A stretch of 44,523 nt of DNA from an uncultured Flavobacteriales bacterium (GCA_913059205.1 CAJXRM010000013.1:1-44523), one strand, 5' to 3'; positions 16,569 through 26,647 are shown, counted from the stretch's first letter. The notes: generated by a model not told the origin, from the letters alone. Program-made: numbers and translations.

Positions 16569-17852
16569 TTATCTTTTTGAAATTTCGACGTAATTGCGCT
16601 CTCTTTCACCAGTGTAAACCTGACGAGGTCTTCCAATTGGTTCTGTATTTGCTCTCATTTCTTTCCATTGACCAATCCATCCTGGTAAACGACCGATAGC
16701 AAACATTACGGTAAACATATCAACCGGAATACCTAGAGCTCTGTAGATTATTCCAGAATAAAAATCGACATTTGGATATAAGTTTCTTGATTTAAAGTAA
16801 TCGTCTTCCAAAGCAACTTTTTCTAATTTTTTAGCAATATCTAAAATAGGATCATCAACACCCAACGTTTCAAGAACGTCATCTGCCGCTTTTTTGATAA
16901 TTCTAGCGCGTGGGTCAAAGTTTTTGTAAACTCTATGACCAAATCCCATTAAACGGAAAGGATCATCTTTGTCTTTTGCTTTCAAAACGTATTTTTCAAC
17001 ATCTCCACCATCATTTTTAATAGCTTCTAACATTTCTAATACAGCTTGATTAGCTCCTCCATGAAGTGGTCCCCAAAGAGCAGAAACACCAGATGAGATA
17101 GATGCGAAAAGTCCAGCATGCGAAGAACCAACCATTCTTACAGTTGAAGTAGAACAGTTTTGTTCGTGATCAGCATGTAAAATGAACAACTTATCTAATG
17201 CGCTGGTGATTTTTGCGTCAATTTTATATGGTCCAGTAGGCAATTCAAACATCAGACGTAAAAAGTTATCTACATAGCCCTTTGTATTGTCATAATAGTT
17301 CAATGGGAATCCCATGCTCTTTCTGTATGTCCAAGTCGCAATAACAATGAATTTAGCCATTGTTTTACAAATTGCCTCGTACATTTCTTTTTCGTTGTCG
17401 ACATTGACAGCTTTTGGATTGAACGCTGTTAAGGCACTTGTTAGCGAAGATAAAACGCCCATCGGATGAGCCGTTCTTGGAAAACCATCAATAATGTTTT
17501 TCATTTCTTCATTCACCAACGTGTATTTGCGAATATCGTTTTCGAATTTTATTAATTGTGCTGCTGTCGGTAATTCACCAAAAATAGTCAAGTAGGAAAC
17601 TTCCAGAAATGTTGAGTTTTCAGCTAATTGTTCGATAGAATAACCTCTATAACGAAGTATTCCATTTTCACCATCTAAATACGTGATAGAGCTCATGCAA
17701 GCTCCGGTATTTTTATAACCTCTGTCTAGTGTAATATAACCAGATAAATCTCTAAGCTTTGAGATGTCAATTGCTTTCTCGTTTTCTGTTCCTTCAATAA
17801 CTGGTAGCTCATATGTTTGCCCACCCAATTCTATTTTTGCAGTTTCGCTCAT
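16569..17852 (-). CDS. gltA: Citrate synthase
   Basis: The 427-residue enzyme condenses oxaloacetate and acetyl-CoA to citrate in the first step of the TCA cycle. It is a type II (hexameric, Gram-negative) citrate synthase. The active-site segments are HADHEQNCSTSTVRMVGS (substrate His), GPLHGGANQAVLEML (catalytic His) and MGFGHRVYKNFDPRA (His/Arg), with the catalytic Asp in the later YPNVDFYSGI. The C-terminus is the conserved GRPRQVYTGERERNYV. The ATG at 17852 gives the normal N-terminal beta-rich domain. It is transcribed alone, with the hairpin at 16520-16550 as terminator. I found no exact TAnnTTTG box in the 95-nt upstream gap. Confidence 0.98.
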   Translation of the reverse strand: MSETAKIELGGQTYELPVIEGTENEKAIDISKLRDLSGYITLDRGYKNTGACMSSITYLDGENGILRYRGYSIEQLAENSTFLEVSYLTIFGELPTAAQLIKFENDIRKYTLVNEEMKNIIDGFPRTAHPMGVLSSLTSALTAFNPKAVNVDNEKEMYEAICKTMAKFIVIATWTYRKSMGFPLNYYDNTKGYVDNFLRLMFELPTGPYKIDAKITSALDKLFILHADHEQNCSTSTVRMVGSSHAGLFASISSGVSALWGPLHGGANQAVLEMLEAIKNDGGDVEKYVLKAKDKDDPFRLMGFGHRVYKNFDPRARIIKKAADDVLETLGVDDPILDIAKKLEKVALEDDYFKSRNLYPNVDFYSGIIYRALGIPVDMFTVMFAIGRLPGWIGQWKEMRANTEPIGRPRQVYTGERERNYVEISKR

Positions 17853-17947
17853 TTGTTTGCCTAATGTACGTTTGTGTATTTGTAATATTCTGTCGCCTAA
17901 ATTAACATTTCAAATTGTTACCATCAAGTAGAATGAATATATTTTTT

Positions 17948-20122
17948 TTATAAATTCTTTAAAGTGTAATCGAACATCATTTTAAAAAGGTGATTTCGAG
18001 TATTTCCACCATAAATTCCGTGATTTTTATTCGGATAGATGAATAAGTCGAACTGTTTATCAGCTGCGACCAATGCGTTTATCATTTCCATTGTGTTTTG
18101 ATAATGTACATTGTCATCTCCGGAGCCGTGAATAAGTAAGTAATTCCCTTTTAATTTACTTACGTGATTAATAGGGGAATTGTCGTCATATCCATTTTCA
18201 TTTTCAGCTGGAGTGCGCATGAAGCGTTCTGTGTAGATGTTGTCATAGTATCTCCAGTTAGTTACAGGAGCAACAGCAATTCCCATTTTAAAAACATCAG
18301 CTCCTTTAGTCATAGCTAAAGAGGTCATAAATCCGCCATAACTCCATCCCATAATTCCAATTCGAGACGCGTCAACGTAATCATAGGACTGTAGTTCTTT
18401 TCCAACTGCAATAAAATCTTCAGTTTCTAATTTGCCTAATTCTAAATACGTGGATTTTTTAAACTTTTCACCGCGGTACATAGTGCCTCTTGGATCAACT
18501 GAAACTACGATGTATCCATTTTGAGCAAGCAATTGGTGATAAGCTAAATTCACACCGCCCCACTCGTTACTGACCATGTTTGAACCAGGTCCACCATAAA
18601 TATTAATGTAAACCGGATACTTTTTGGAAGAATCAAAATTTAAGGGTTTAATCATCCAACCATTTAATTCTTCTGAGTGCCCTTTGAATTTTATGAATTC
18701 TTTTTTTGCAAATTGATATTTTTCAATAGTGGCCTTTAAGCCGGCGTTGTTTTCTAATACGGTTAGTTCTTTACCTGAATTATTGCATAACGTATAAACA
18801 GTTGGTGTATTCGCATCGGAGAAACTTTTAATAAAGTATTTCATTTCATTTGAAAATTCGGCATTACTCGAGCCATTTGCTTCACTCAGCAATGTTTTCT
18901 TCTTACCAGTAATACCGATCTTGTAAATTGATTTATTGATAGCTCCATTTTCTGCTGAGGTGTAATAGATAGTTGTGTTTTTATCGTCAATACCTAAAAA
19001 TTCTATTACATCCCAGTTTCCTGTTGTGATTTGAGTTAGTTGACCATCAAAGCTTAATTTATAAATGTGGTTATATCCATTTTTCTCACTCGTTCGTAGT
19101 ATCGTTTTTCCATCGTTTAGAATTAATAAATTATCGTCGATATCGATATAGGTTTCGGAGTTTTCAGTGTAGAATACCGAAGAACTTATTTTCTTTTCGG
19201 CGCACTGAATAATGTGGTATTTTAATTCGTTCTGATGACGATTAAGTGTTTGAACAACTAACTTATTTTCAATTGGAGACCATTTGAATCTAGGCATATA
19301 CTCGTATTCACCTAAGTCCAAAAGTTCACTTTTACCAGAGTTCACTGCGTACATGTTTAATGTTACTTTTGAATTGTCTTCTCCGGCTTTAGGGTATTTA
19401 AATGTGTATAAGTCAGGATACAATTCATTGTAATATGTCATAGAAAATTCCTTCACATCTTTTTCATTGAAGGAAAGATATCCAATGTAATTTCCGTCTG
19501 GCGACCAAGCGTAACCTTTAATTATTGCAAATTCTTCTTCATACACCCAGTCTGTTGTTCCATTTATAATTTCATTTCGTTTACCATCTAATGTTACTTG
19601 AGTCACTTTGCCAGTAGCGATATCTTTAATGAAAATGTTGTTTTCAAAGATGTATGAAACTTTTGTTCCATCAGGAGAATATTCTGCCAACGTTTGTGGA
19701 GAATGGATTTCATCTAAAGGTTCTGTTTTTTTTGTTTTCAAATCAAACAAATAGTAAACAGCTGTAAAACTATGACGATAAATTGCGTTTGTTTCTGTAG
19801 TTAACAAAGCCTTCGTTTCGTCTCTATTGAATGAATAGTCATCAAAATCGATTTGATTATTATTAAACAGCACATCCGCTTTGTCAATCAACACCTCTCC
19901 ATCACCACTGTAATTTGAAAAGGCGTGTTTGGAAACAACCTCTTTGCCATTAATTCGTGAGATTTTAGAAAAGTATTCTCCATTATTCATTGAACGAAAT
20001 CCTTGAACGGATTTTCCAAAAAAGGCATATTCTTTCCATATTTTTTCAACACTAATTGATTGGCCATTTACCGCAGTTGCAAAAAATACAAGGGCGAATA
20101 TTGCGAAATTTTTAATTTTCAT
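17948..20122 (-). CDS. Dipeptidyl-peptidase IV-like S9 family serine peptidase
   Basis: The 724-residue exported peptidase starts with signal peptide MKIKNFAIFALVFFATAVNG, cut before QSISVEKIW. Residues about 30-470 form the DPP IV beta-propeller, including the DPP IV-specific double-Glu motif region in TTDWVYEEEFAI, which binds the substrate N-terminus. The C-terminal alpha/beta hydrolase has the Ser in GWSYGG (S594), Asp in GSGDD (D669) and His in NKNHG (H701). It likely removes Xaa-Pro dipeptides in the periplasm or at the surface for peptide nutrition. An in-frame extension to 20365 was rejected because the signal peptide begins at 20122. The 405-nt divergent region upstream shows no clear -7 box on this strand. 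Confidence 0.92.
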   Translation of the reverse strand: MKIKNFAIFALVFFATAVNGQSISVEKIWKEYAFFGKSVQGFRSMNNGEYFSKISRINGKEVVSKHAFSNYSGDGEVLIDKADVLFNNNQIDFDDYSFNRDETKALLTTETNAIYRHSFTAVYYLFDLKTKKTEPLDEIHSPQTLAEYSPDGTKVSYIFENNIFIKDIATGKVTQVTLDGKRNEIINGTTDWVYEEEFAIIKGYAWSPDGNYIGYLSFNEKDVKEFSMTYYNELYPDLYTFKYPKAGEDNSKVTLNMYAVNSGKSELLDLGEYEYMPRFKWSPIENKLVVQTLNRHQNELKYHIIQCAEKKISSSVFYTENSETYIDIDDNLLILNDGKTILRTSEKNGYNHIYKLSFDGQLTQITTGNWDVIEFLGIDDKNTTIYYTSAENGAINKSIYKIGITGKKKTLLSEANGSSNAEFSNEMKYFIKSFSDANTPTVYTLCNNSGKELTVLENNAGLKATIEKYQFAKKEFIKFKGHSEELNGWMIKPLNFDSSKKYPVYINIYGGPGSNMVSNEWGGVNLAYHQLLAQNGYIVVSVDPRGTMYRGEKFKKSTYLELGKLETEDFIAVGKELQSYDYVDASRIGIMGWSYGGFMTSLAMTKGADVFKMGIAVAPVTNWRYYDNIYTERFMRTPAENENGYDDNSPINHVSKLKGNYLLIHGSGDDNVHYQNTMEMINALVAADKQFDLFIYPNKNHGIYGGNTRNHLFKMMFDYTLKNL

Positions 20123-20304
20123 ATTGTGATTTATTGTATTGGAATAAGCTAAAATAACTAAATTTAATGGTTCTGAGCTTATTTTAAGTAGGCGTATTAA
20201 AGATTTAGGTTTAAGGTTATAGATACCTTGAATAATTGCAATTTCGTTAAAAAGATTTAACCTTTTGTTGATAAATCGATAATGACGGGTCGAACAAAAT
20301 GTCG

Positions 20305-20312
20305 TACTTTTG
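20305..20312 (+). promoter_or_regulatory. Candidate -7 box (TACTTTTG) and long structured leader for the 20528 gene
   Basis: TACTTTTG matches TAnnTTTG, but no TTG lies 17-23 nt upstream (nearest at 34 nt). A start near 20318 would give a leader of about 210 nt before the ATG at 20528. The leader begins with a nested inverted repeat: ATGTG 20326-20330 pairs with CACAT 20361-20365, and AGCAA 20341-20345 with TTGCT 20351-20355. The rest of the gap (20366-20527) is AT-rich with no ORF, tRNA or terminator I can see. Confidence 0.4.
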
Positions 20313-20527
20313 TACCGAAACTTGAATGTGTTATCCTTGAAGCAAGCATTTTGCTGAAACCACATTAAAGTAAAAATAGTGAGAAGAATGATATAACATG
20401 TACCTTAATTTGCATAAATCATCTGATTTTAAGCAATTTTTTATACGCCAGTGTAAATCTTATTACAGTACATTTTCTTGCTTTCCATTCAAAGTAAATT
20501 CAAATACAAACATAAAACCATAATCTT

Positions 20528-21487
20528 ATGAAAAGATCACTACTTATTGCAAGTACTTTTTTGAGCTCAATGACATTTGCTCAAGATTGCACAGAATTAT
20601 TTATCTCAGAATATGTTGAGGGTGTAGGAAACAACAAAGCGTTGGAAATTTACAATCCAACTGCAAATTCAATTGACTTAACTCAATACATTGTTATCCG
20701 TTTCTCAAATGGATCAACAACTGCAACTTCTACTTATGCTGTTCAATTAGTTGGTACAATTGCTCCTTATTCAACACACGTTGGTGCCGTTGATTTAAGA
20801 GATCCAAATGGTTCTGGTCAAACTGCTCCAATTTGGGATGATTTGGAGGCTAAAGCTGATGCATTCTATTCACCAGATTACAATACAAATAGCACATGGT
20901 ACTGGAATGGAGATGATGCAGTTGTTCTTGCCAAAGGTTCTGCTGCGACTCCAATGTCTGCACAGTTAATTGACGTGTTCGGTAAAATTGGTGAAGATCC
21001 AGGAACTGCTTGGACGACAATTGCTCCTTATACTGAGGCAGCTGGTGGGCCATTTGTAACAAAAGATCATTCCTTAATCAGAAAGTCTACAATCAGAAAA
21101 GGTGTAACTAATCCAGCGATTACGTCATTTAATGCATTAGCTGAATACGATTCTATTCCTGCATTGATTAATGTTGGAGGTAATGACGAAGGAAACTGGG
21201 CGTCGTTAGGGTCTCATGACTGTAACTGTGCACCTGCTTCGATTAGCGAAGTTGTTAAAGCGAATATTTCGATTTACCCAAATCCTTCTAATGGGACATT
21301 TACAATTAATGGACTTCAAGGAATTACTAAGATAGAAGTTGTTAACTCTCTTGGACAAATAATCGAAAATATCAGTCCAAAAAACACGACGGTTAAGGTG
21401 GATTTATCAAACAGAAAAGGCGTTTATTTCGTGAAGTTAATGGACTCGACAGGAGACTTAATCACGAAAAAAGTAATCGTTAATTAA
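20528..21487 (+). CDS. Secreted lamin-tail-domain protein with T9SS type A sorting domain
   Basis: The 319-residue protein has a signal peptide (MKRSLLIASTFLSSMTFA, cut before QDC). A lamin tail domain (about 22-135) begins CTELFISEYVEGVGNNKALE and runs through EIYNPTANSIDLTQYIV. Residues about 245-319 are the T9SS sorting domain, with ISIYPNPSNGTFTI, VVNSLGQII and GVYFVKLMDSTGDLITKKVI. T9SS cargo is moved across the outer membrane and released or anchored. Bacterial lamin tail domains often accompany secreted nucleases and phosphatases, which fits the downstream genes. There is no catalytic domain here, so a binding or scaffold role is likely. A hairpin terminator follows, separating it from the TonB-dependent receptor gene by only 60 nt. 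Confidence 0.87.
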   Translation: MKRSLLIASTFLSSMTFAQDCTELFISEYVEGVGNNKALEIYNPTANSIDLTQYIVIRFSNGSTTATSTYAVQLVGTIAPYSTHVGAVDLRDPNGSGQTAPIWDDLEAKADAFYSPDYNTNSTWYWNGDDAVVLAKGSAATPMSAQLIDVFGKIGEDPGTAWTTIAPYTEAAGGPFVTKDHSLIRKSTIRKGVTNPAITSFNALAEYDSIPALINVGGNDEGNWASLGSHDCNCAPASISEVVKANISIYPNPSNGTFTINGLQGITKIEVVNSLGQIIENISPKNTTVKVDLSNRKGVYFVKLMDSTGDLITKKVIVN

Positions 21488-21504
21488 TAAACATTCAATA
21501 AAGT

Positions 21505-21533
21505 AAGAGGTCGGTATTCCGACCTCTTTTTTT
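21505..21533 (+). terminator. Rho-independent terminator or attenuator before the TonB receptor gene
   Basis: A 10-bp stem AAGAGGTCGG / CCGACCTCTT with a TATT loop leads into a T7 run. It ends 14 nt before the ATG of the TonB-dependent receptor, leaving no room for a separate promoter. It probably reduces, rather than abolishes, read-through. Confidence 0.85.
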
Positions 21534-21547
21534 GAACATATTTTATC

Positions 21548-24310
21548 ATGAGACTTCTAATAGCATTCATTTTTATTAATTCCCTTTCGATTGTATTTGG
21601 ACAAAATGCAACAATAACAGGAAAGGTTACGGATAATAGTTCAAATCAACCTGTAGTTGGAGCTAAAGTATTTTACTCAGATCAATACCGAGCAATTTCT
21701 GATTTTGATGGAAATTATACCATTCAAAATGTACCTTTCGGAGATTATAATGTAGTCGTAGCTATGTTGTCTTTCGATACATTGAAGCTGAACATATCTG
21801 TTAATGCAGAAGATTTTAATTATGATATTATTCTTGGTGGAAGCCAGGAAATTGAGGAGGTAAACGTAATTGCAAACATTGCTCAAGATAGAAAAACTCC
21901 GGTTGCTGTTTCGACCCTTTCAAAACAAGAATTAATTGAGGAGCTTGGATCACAAGATTTACCGATGGTTTTAAATTCAAAGCCAGGAGTTCAAGCAACA
22001 CAGCAAGGTGGAGGTGATGGTGATGCACGAATCAGCATTAGAGGATTTGATCAACGAAATGTTGGAGTAATGATTGACGGTGTTCCGGTGAACGATATGG
22101 AAAACGGGGCGGTTTATTGGTCGAATTGGTTTGGTTTAGATGCAATTACAAGTCAAATTCAAGTTCAAAGAGGTCTTGGAGCTACAAAATTGGCTATGCC
22201 ATCTGTAGGAGGCACAATGAATATTCTAACCGATAATACAGGTGGAAAAAGAGAAATAAAAGTACAACAAGAGTACGGTTCAGGAACTTTTTTAAGAACA
22301 TCATTGTCTTATAAGTCAGGAACCTTAAAAAATGGCTGGGGAATTTTATTCTCCGGTTCTTACAAACAAGGAAATGGTTGGGTTGATGGATTGAATACCC
22401 AAGGTGGATTTTACTACCTGAAAGTCCAAAAGAAATTAGGTAAACATGTTCTTTCATTAAGTGGATTCGGTGCGCCTCAAAAGCATGGTCAGCGTTCGTA
22501 TAACCAAGAATTGGAATATTGGGATGGCGATTATGCCCGTAAACAAGGGGTAACTCTTTATGACACCCTAAATTCAGACCACGGAAGAAGGTTTAACGAA
22601 CATTGGGGATATTACACGGATGATTCCGGCGAAAGAAAAACGAAAAATGAGCGTTTAAATTACTATCACAAACCACAAATTACTTTAAAGGATTTTTGGA
22701 AAATTAATTCGAAATTATCATGGTCGAATTTAGCATATGCTTCTATTGGAAGAGGTGGTGGAGTGCGCTATTATAATTCAGCATCATCTATAGTTAGGGA
22801 TTCAGAAGGATTAGTTGATTGGGATGCGATTAAATATAATAATCAAAACAAAACGTTGTTTGGTACAACGTATTCTACAGTTGATCCATTGTATCACCCA
22901 ACTGAATTAAAGTCTTCTCAAATATTAACGGCATCGGTTAACAATCATATGTGGATTGGTGGGCTTTCACAGTTCGATTTTAAGGCGAACGATAAATGGA
23001 ATGTTGCAGGTGGATTGGATTATAGATATTATAAGGGATCACACTATACAGAGATTGTTGATTTATTAGGAGGAGATTATTATGTTTCTGAAACAGATAA
23101 AAATTCGACATCGGCAAGAAAATATGTGGGAGATAAAATATCGGATGCTGCAAAACCGTATCAAAATAATAGAGATGGTTTTGTTCAATGGATGGGCGCA
23201 TTTGGTCAAGCAGAATATTCTTCAGGAAGATGGACCGCATTTGTGAACTTGTCAGGAGTGGTAAATGGTTACAAAGGAGTTGATTATTTCAAGAAGAAAA
23301 CCCTTCAGGTAGGTGATTCTTTAATTCAAATTGGAAATCATCAAGTAATTGTTGATGGTCAAGTAGAGTATATTTCAGATACTGTTATTTTAAATGGTGT
23401 AACTTACACTACCGCGACCGAAGAGTTAGAGTATGATAATACCGGTTGGAAGTGGATTGGCGGTGGAACCGTAAAAGCAGGTGTTAACTTTAATGTTACT
23501 GAGAAATCAAATTTATTTTTGAATCTTGGTTACTTGAGCAGAACCCCTCAATACAGTAACGTTGTTGATAATAATACGAATTCATTTTTTATCGAAATAG
23601 CGAATGAAAATATCATGGCGGTTGAGTTGGGCTATGGATACAGAAGTAAGAAAGTGAGTGTAAATGCAAATGGTTATTATACATATTGGCAAAATAAGCC
23701 TTTTCCTTTTGGTGTATCTGTTCCAGATCCAAATGATCCAACAGAATTTGTTCAGGCAAACATAAATGGAATGGACGCTTTACATATGGGGATTGAATTA
23801 GACGCAGCATATCATATCACTAAAAACTTGACATTGGAAGGTATGGTAAGTTTAGGTGATTGGACTTGGCAGTCGTCAGAAACTGTAGATGTTGTAGGTG
23901 AGTTATTTACCTTTGATGCTAAAGGAGTACACGTAGGTGATGCAGCTCAGTCAACATATGCGGGAAGTGTAAGATGGGGATTTGTGAAAGGCGCGTATAT
24001 AAAATTGAAGTACACGTATTACGATAGATATTACAGTAATTTTGATCCATTCAGTTTGACAGGTGCAAATGGAGGGCGAGAATCTTGGGAAATACCTTCA
24101 TATGGTTTAATGAGTATTCACGCTGGTTATACGTTGAGATTAAAGAAATCAGCATTGCATTTTAGAGGAAATGTTTTTAATGTTTTAAATTCATTTTATA
24201 TTTCGGATGCAAGAACAAACCAATTCGGTTCTGACTTTAGCGTTAATTCGGTAGGTGCATTTGTTGGTCAAGGGACTACATTTAATTTATCATTAGGATT
24301 TCAGTTTTAA
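21548..24310 (+). CDS. TonB-dependent outer-membrane receptor with CarboxypepD_reg-like domain
   Basis: The 920-residue receptor begins with a signal peptide (MRLLIAFIFINSLSIVFG). A carboxypeptidase-regulatory-like beta sandwich follows at about 20-100 (ATITGKVTDNSSNQPVVGAK). A plug domain at about 115-225 contains VLNSKPGVQATQQGGGDGDA, ISIRGFDQRNVGVMIDGVPV and PSVGGTMNILT. The remainder is a roughly 690-residue barrel ending in aromatic TTFNLSLGFQF, as expected for BamA recognition. It imports a ligand too large or too scarce for porins, using energy from TonB. There is no SusD partner next to it, so it is not a classical glycan PUL pair. Its neighbours are a secreted lamin-tail protein and a secreted nuclease. 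This suggests nucleic-acid fragments or a nuclease product as ligand, but that is inference. The substrate could equally be a metal complex or peptide. Confidence 0.93.
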   Translation: MRLLIAFIFINSLSIVFGQNATITGKVTDNSSNQPVVGAKVFYSDQYRAISDFDGNYTIQNVPFGDYNVVVAMLSFDTLKLNISVNAEDFNYDIILGGSQEIEEVNVIANIAQDRKTPVAVSTLSKQELIEELGSQDLPMVLNSKPGVQATQQGGGDGDARISIRGFDQRNVGVMIDGVPVNDMENGAVYWSNWFGLDAITSQIQVQRGLGATKLAMPSVGGTMNILTDNTGGKREIKVQQEYGSGTFLRTSLSYKSGTLKNGWGILFSGSYKQGNGWVDGLNTQGGFYYLKVQKKLGKHVLSLSGFGAPQKHGQRSYNQELEYWDGDYARKQGVTLYDTLNSDHGRRFNEHWGYYTDDSGERKTKNERLNYYHKPQITLKDFWKINSKLSWSNLAYASIGRGGGVRYYNSASSIVRDSEGLVDWDAIKYNNQNKTLFGTTYSTVDPLYHPTELKSSQILTASVNNHMWIGGLSQFDFKANDKWNVAGGLDYRYYKGSHYTEIVDLLGGDYYVSETDKNSTSARKYVGDKISDAAKPYQNNRDGFVQWMGAFGQAEYSSGRWTAFVNLSGVVNGYKGVDYFKKKTLQVGDSLIQIGNHQVIVDGQVEYISDTVILNGVTYTTATEELEYDNTGWKWIGGGTVKAGVNFNVTEKSNLFLNLGYLSRTPQYSNVVDNNTNSFFIEIANENIMAVELGYGYRSKKVSVNANGYYTYWQNKPFPFGVSVPDPNDPTEFVQANINGMDALHMGIELDAAYHITKNLTLEGMVSLGDWTWQSSETVDVVGELFTFDAKGVHVGDAAQSTYAGSVRWGFVKGAYIKLKYTYYDRYYSNFDPFSLTGANGGRESWEIPSYGLMSIHAGYTLRLKKSALHFRGNVFNVLNSFYISDARTNQFGSDFSVNSVGAFVGQGTTFNLSLGFQF

Positions 24311-24348
24311 TAAATTCATCGAAAGGTGAGAAACATAAAAAGTAAAAA

Positions 24349-26646
24349 ATGAAAAAAATAATAGTATCAATCGCATTGGTTTCAGCTTCCTTCTTGGGGT
24401 CTGCTCAAACTGATATTGCTAACGCAAGAACCTTCAGTCCTGGTCAAACAGTAACTGTTCATGGCGTTGCGACAAATGGAAGTGAGTTAGGAAGTATCCG
24501 CTACATGCAAGATAATACGGCAGGAATTGCTGGTTATGGAGGTCCAATTACTGGTGTTAGTCGTTATGACTCAATTTCTGTTACTGGTCCATTAGTGGAC
24601 TTTTCAGGTTTGCTTGAGATCTCTACTGTCACGAGTGTAGTAAATCATGGTCCTGCTGTAATTACACCATCGGCTCAACAATTGCCTATCACTTCATTTA
24701 ACGAAGCAAAGGAGTCTCAATTGGCTCAAGTGTTGAATGTTACTTTTGTTCAAACAGGAAATTTTGCAACGGGTAATGCTACATATCAAGTTACGGATGG
24801 TGTTAATACCTTGGATGTTAGAATCAATGGTTCTACAAATATTGATGGAACAGCAATTCCTTCTGGACCGGTAAGTATTACAGGTCTTGTTGGTCAGTTT
24901 AACGCGAATTACCAAATAGTTCCTCGTGATTTAAATGATATAGTTGCATATGTTGCACCTGCTTTCGAGATAAATGTAAAATTAGACGGATCAACGGTGT
25001 TGCATAACTCTAATTATTTCAACGGAAATTCAACTTCAATCGCAGTGAACATTGAAAATTTAGGTTCAACAAATTTGGTGATTTCTGGAGCTTCATTTTC
25101 TGGTGTAAATGCGGCTGATTTTTCTACTTCGATTACTCCTACTTCAATACCAGGAACATCAAGCCAGGCGTTTACAATAACTTATACTCCTTCTGGAACT
25201 GGATCTCGCTTTGCAACGTTGCAAATTGGATCAAATGATACGGATGAGAACCCGTATATTATAAATTTTGAGGCAGTTGGAACGGATAATTTAGCAACTC
25301 AACCAACGGCAAACCCAACAACATTGAGTTTTTCAAATGTAAAAGCGTATACATTGACAGGGTCGTACAATGCTGGAACAGGTGCCTCTAAGTACATTGT
25401 TTTAAGAAAAACTGGAACTCCAATTACAGGCATGCCGGTTGATGGAACGACATACTTGAGAGGAGATGTAATAGGAGATGCAAATGTTGCGTATGTGGGT
25501 GCGGGAACTTCATTCTCTCCGAGAGGGGTAATTGCGAATCAAAATTACTATTATGCGGTATATGCTTTTAATGGTTCTGGCGGTTTTGAAAATTATTTGA
25601 CAACTTCTCCAGTGACTGGCAATGTAACCAGTGGTGGTGAACAAATTGGGACATATTACAATGGATTTTCTTCAGCTTCTCCTACAATGATTGCAGACTT
25701 GACTGGAATCGTTAGTCCACATACAATGATTACTTACTTCATGTATAAACAAACGATGATGACGGAATTTGAATTACGTGACACAATTAATGGTCAATCT
25801 TTTGCGACTTGCGGTTATTCTGGAGAACGAAAAATTATTACGGATCCATTCGATTGGACTGCTGCTAATTTCAGTAGAGAGCACGTATACTGTCACTCAT
25901 GGATGCAGACATATCCTGCTGATAATCCAGAGCAACCAGAATATACAGATCAACACAATTTAATTCCAGTTAATTTTTCTGATGTGAACGCTGTTAGAAG
26001 TAATTATCCGTTGGGAGAAGTGGTTACGGTTACTTCAAGTTATTTGGGATCTAAATATGGTAATAATGCACAAGGTCAGCGAGTTTTTGAACCAAGAGAT
26101 GACAGAAAAGGAGATTTTGCTAGGGCTATGATGTACCATGCTGTTTCTTACAATGGAACAAGTGGTAATTGGGCTTTCCCATCAAACATTAGCTTTGTAA
26201 TTCCTTACGGTCAAGATCAAGACGTAATCAAAAACTGGCACTTTGCTGATTTACCTGACAATTATGAAATTGCGCGAAATGAGTATATCTACAATTTACA
26301 GGGAAATAGAAATCCATTTATCGATTCAGTTGATTTAGTATGTTTCATCGATTTTTCAAACATGTCCTACATTAGTAATGGATGTTTGGCATCAATGGAA
26401 GAATTATCTGATGATGCAATTTCAATTTATCCTAATCCATCAAATGATGAGGTGGTAGTAAGTTTTAACGACGGAGTTATCAACTCTTATTCTGTAGTCG
26501 ATTTACAAGGTAGAGAAGTTGCTAATGCCATTAATGTAAATGCAAAAAGCTTAACAATGAATGTTGCAAATTTCAACGCAGGTTCGTATATTGTCGTTGT
26601 TGAGACGTCAAAAGGAACAGCTCAACATAAATTGATTGTTGAGTAA
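24349..26646 (+). CDS. Secreted endonuclease I-family nuclease with OB-fold, Ig-like and T9SS domains
   Basis: Domains of the 765-residue protein in order are: signal peptide (MKKIIVSIALVSASFLGSA); an OB-fold-like nucleic-acid-binding region, about 25-195 (VTVHGVATNGSELGSIRYMQ, then YQIVPRDLNDI); an Ig-like/choice-of-anchor domain, about 205-310 (VNIENLGSTNLVISGASF); a linker domain; an endonuclease I domain (PF04231), about 450-675; and a T9SS sorting domain at about 690-765 (ISIYPNPSNDEVVVSF). The nuclease domain holds FSREHVYCHSWM, DQHNLIPVNFSDVNAVR and DRKGDFARAMMYHAVSY, matching the metal-binding His/Asn/Glu site of the Vvn/EndA family. It should cut extracellular DNA, and perhaps RNA, non-specifically. 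It follows the TonB receptor by 38 nt and precedes the 5'-nucleotidase genes by 1 nt, so it is likely in one operon with them. Confidence 0.9.
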   Translation: MKKIIVSIALVSASFLGSAQTDIANARTFSPGQTVTVHGVATNGSELGSIRYMQDNTAGIAGYGGPITGVSRYDSISVTGPLVDFSGLLEISTVTSVVNHGPAVITPSAQQLPITSFNEAKESQLAQVLNVTFVQTGNFATGNATYQVTDGVNTLDVRINGSTNIDGTAIPSGPVSITGLVGQFNANYQIVPRDLNDIVAYVAPAFEINVKLDGSTVLHNSNYFNGNSTSIAVNIENLGSTNLVISGASFSGVNAADFSTSITPTSIPGTSSQAFTITYTPSGTGSRFATLQIGSNDTDENPYIINFEAVGTDNLATQPTANPTTLSFSNVKAYTLTGSYNAGTGASKYIVLRKTGTPITGMPVDGTTYLRGDVIGDANVAYVGAGTSFSPRGVIANQNYYYAVYAFNGSGGFENYLTTSPVTGNVTSGGEQIGTYYNGFSSASPTMIADLTGIVSPHTMITYFMYKQTMMTEFELRDTINGQSFATCGYSGERKIITDPFDWTAANFSREHVYCHSWMQTYPADNPEQPEYTDQHNLIPVNFSDVNAVRSNYPLGEVVTVTSSYLGSKYGNNAQGQRVFEPRDDRKGDFARAMMYHAVSYNGTSGNWAFPSNISFVIPYGQDQDVIKNWHFADLPDNYEIARNEYIYNLQGNRNPFIDSVDLVCFIDFSNMSYISNGCLASMEELSDDAISIYPNPSNDEVVVSFNDGVINSYSVVDLQGREVANAINVNAKSLTMNVANFNAGSYIVVVETSKGTAQHKLIVE

Positions 26647-26647
26647 A

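Noticed and set aside
17948..20365. Longer DPP IV reading frame starting at 20365
   Set aside because: The 81 extra residues are not conserved in character and precede a clear signal peptide starting at 20122.
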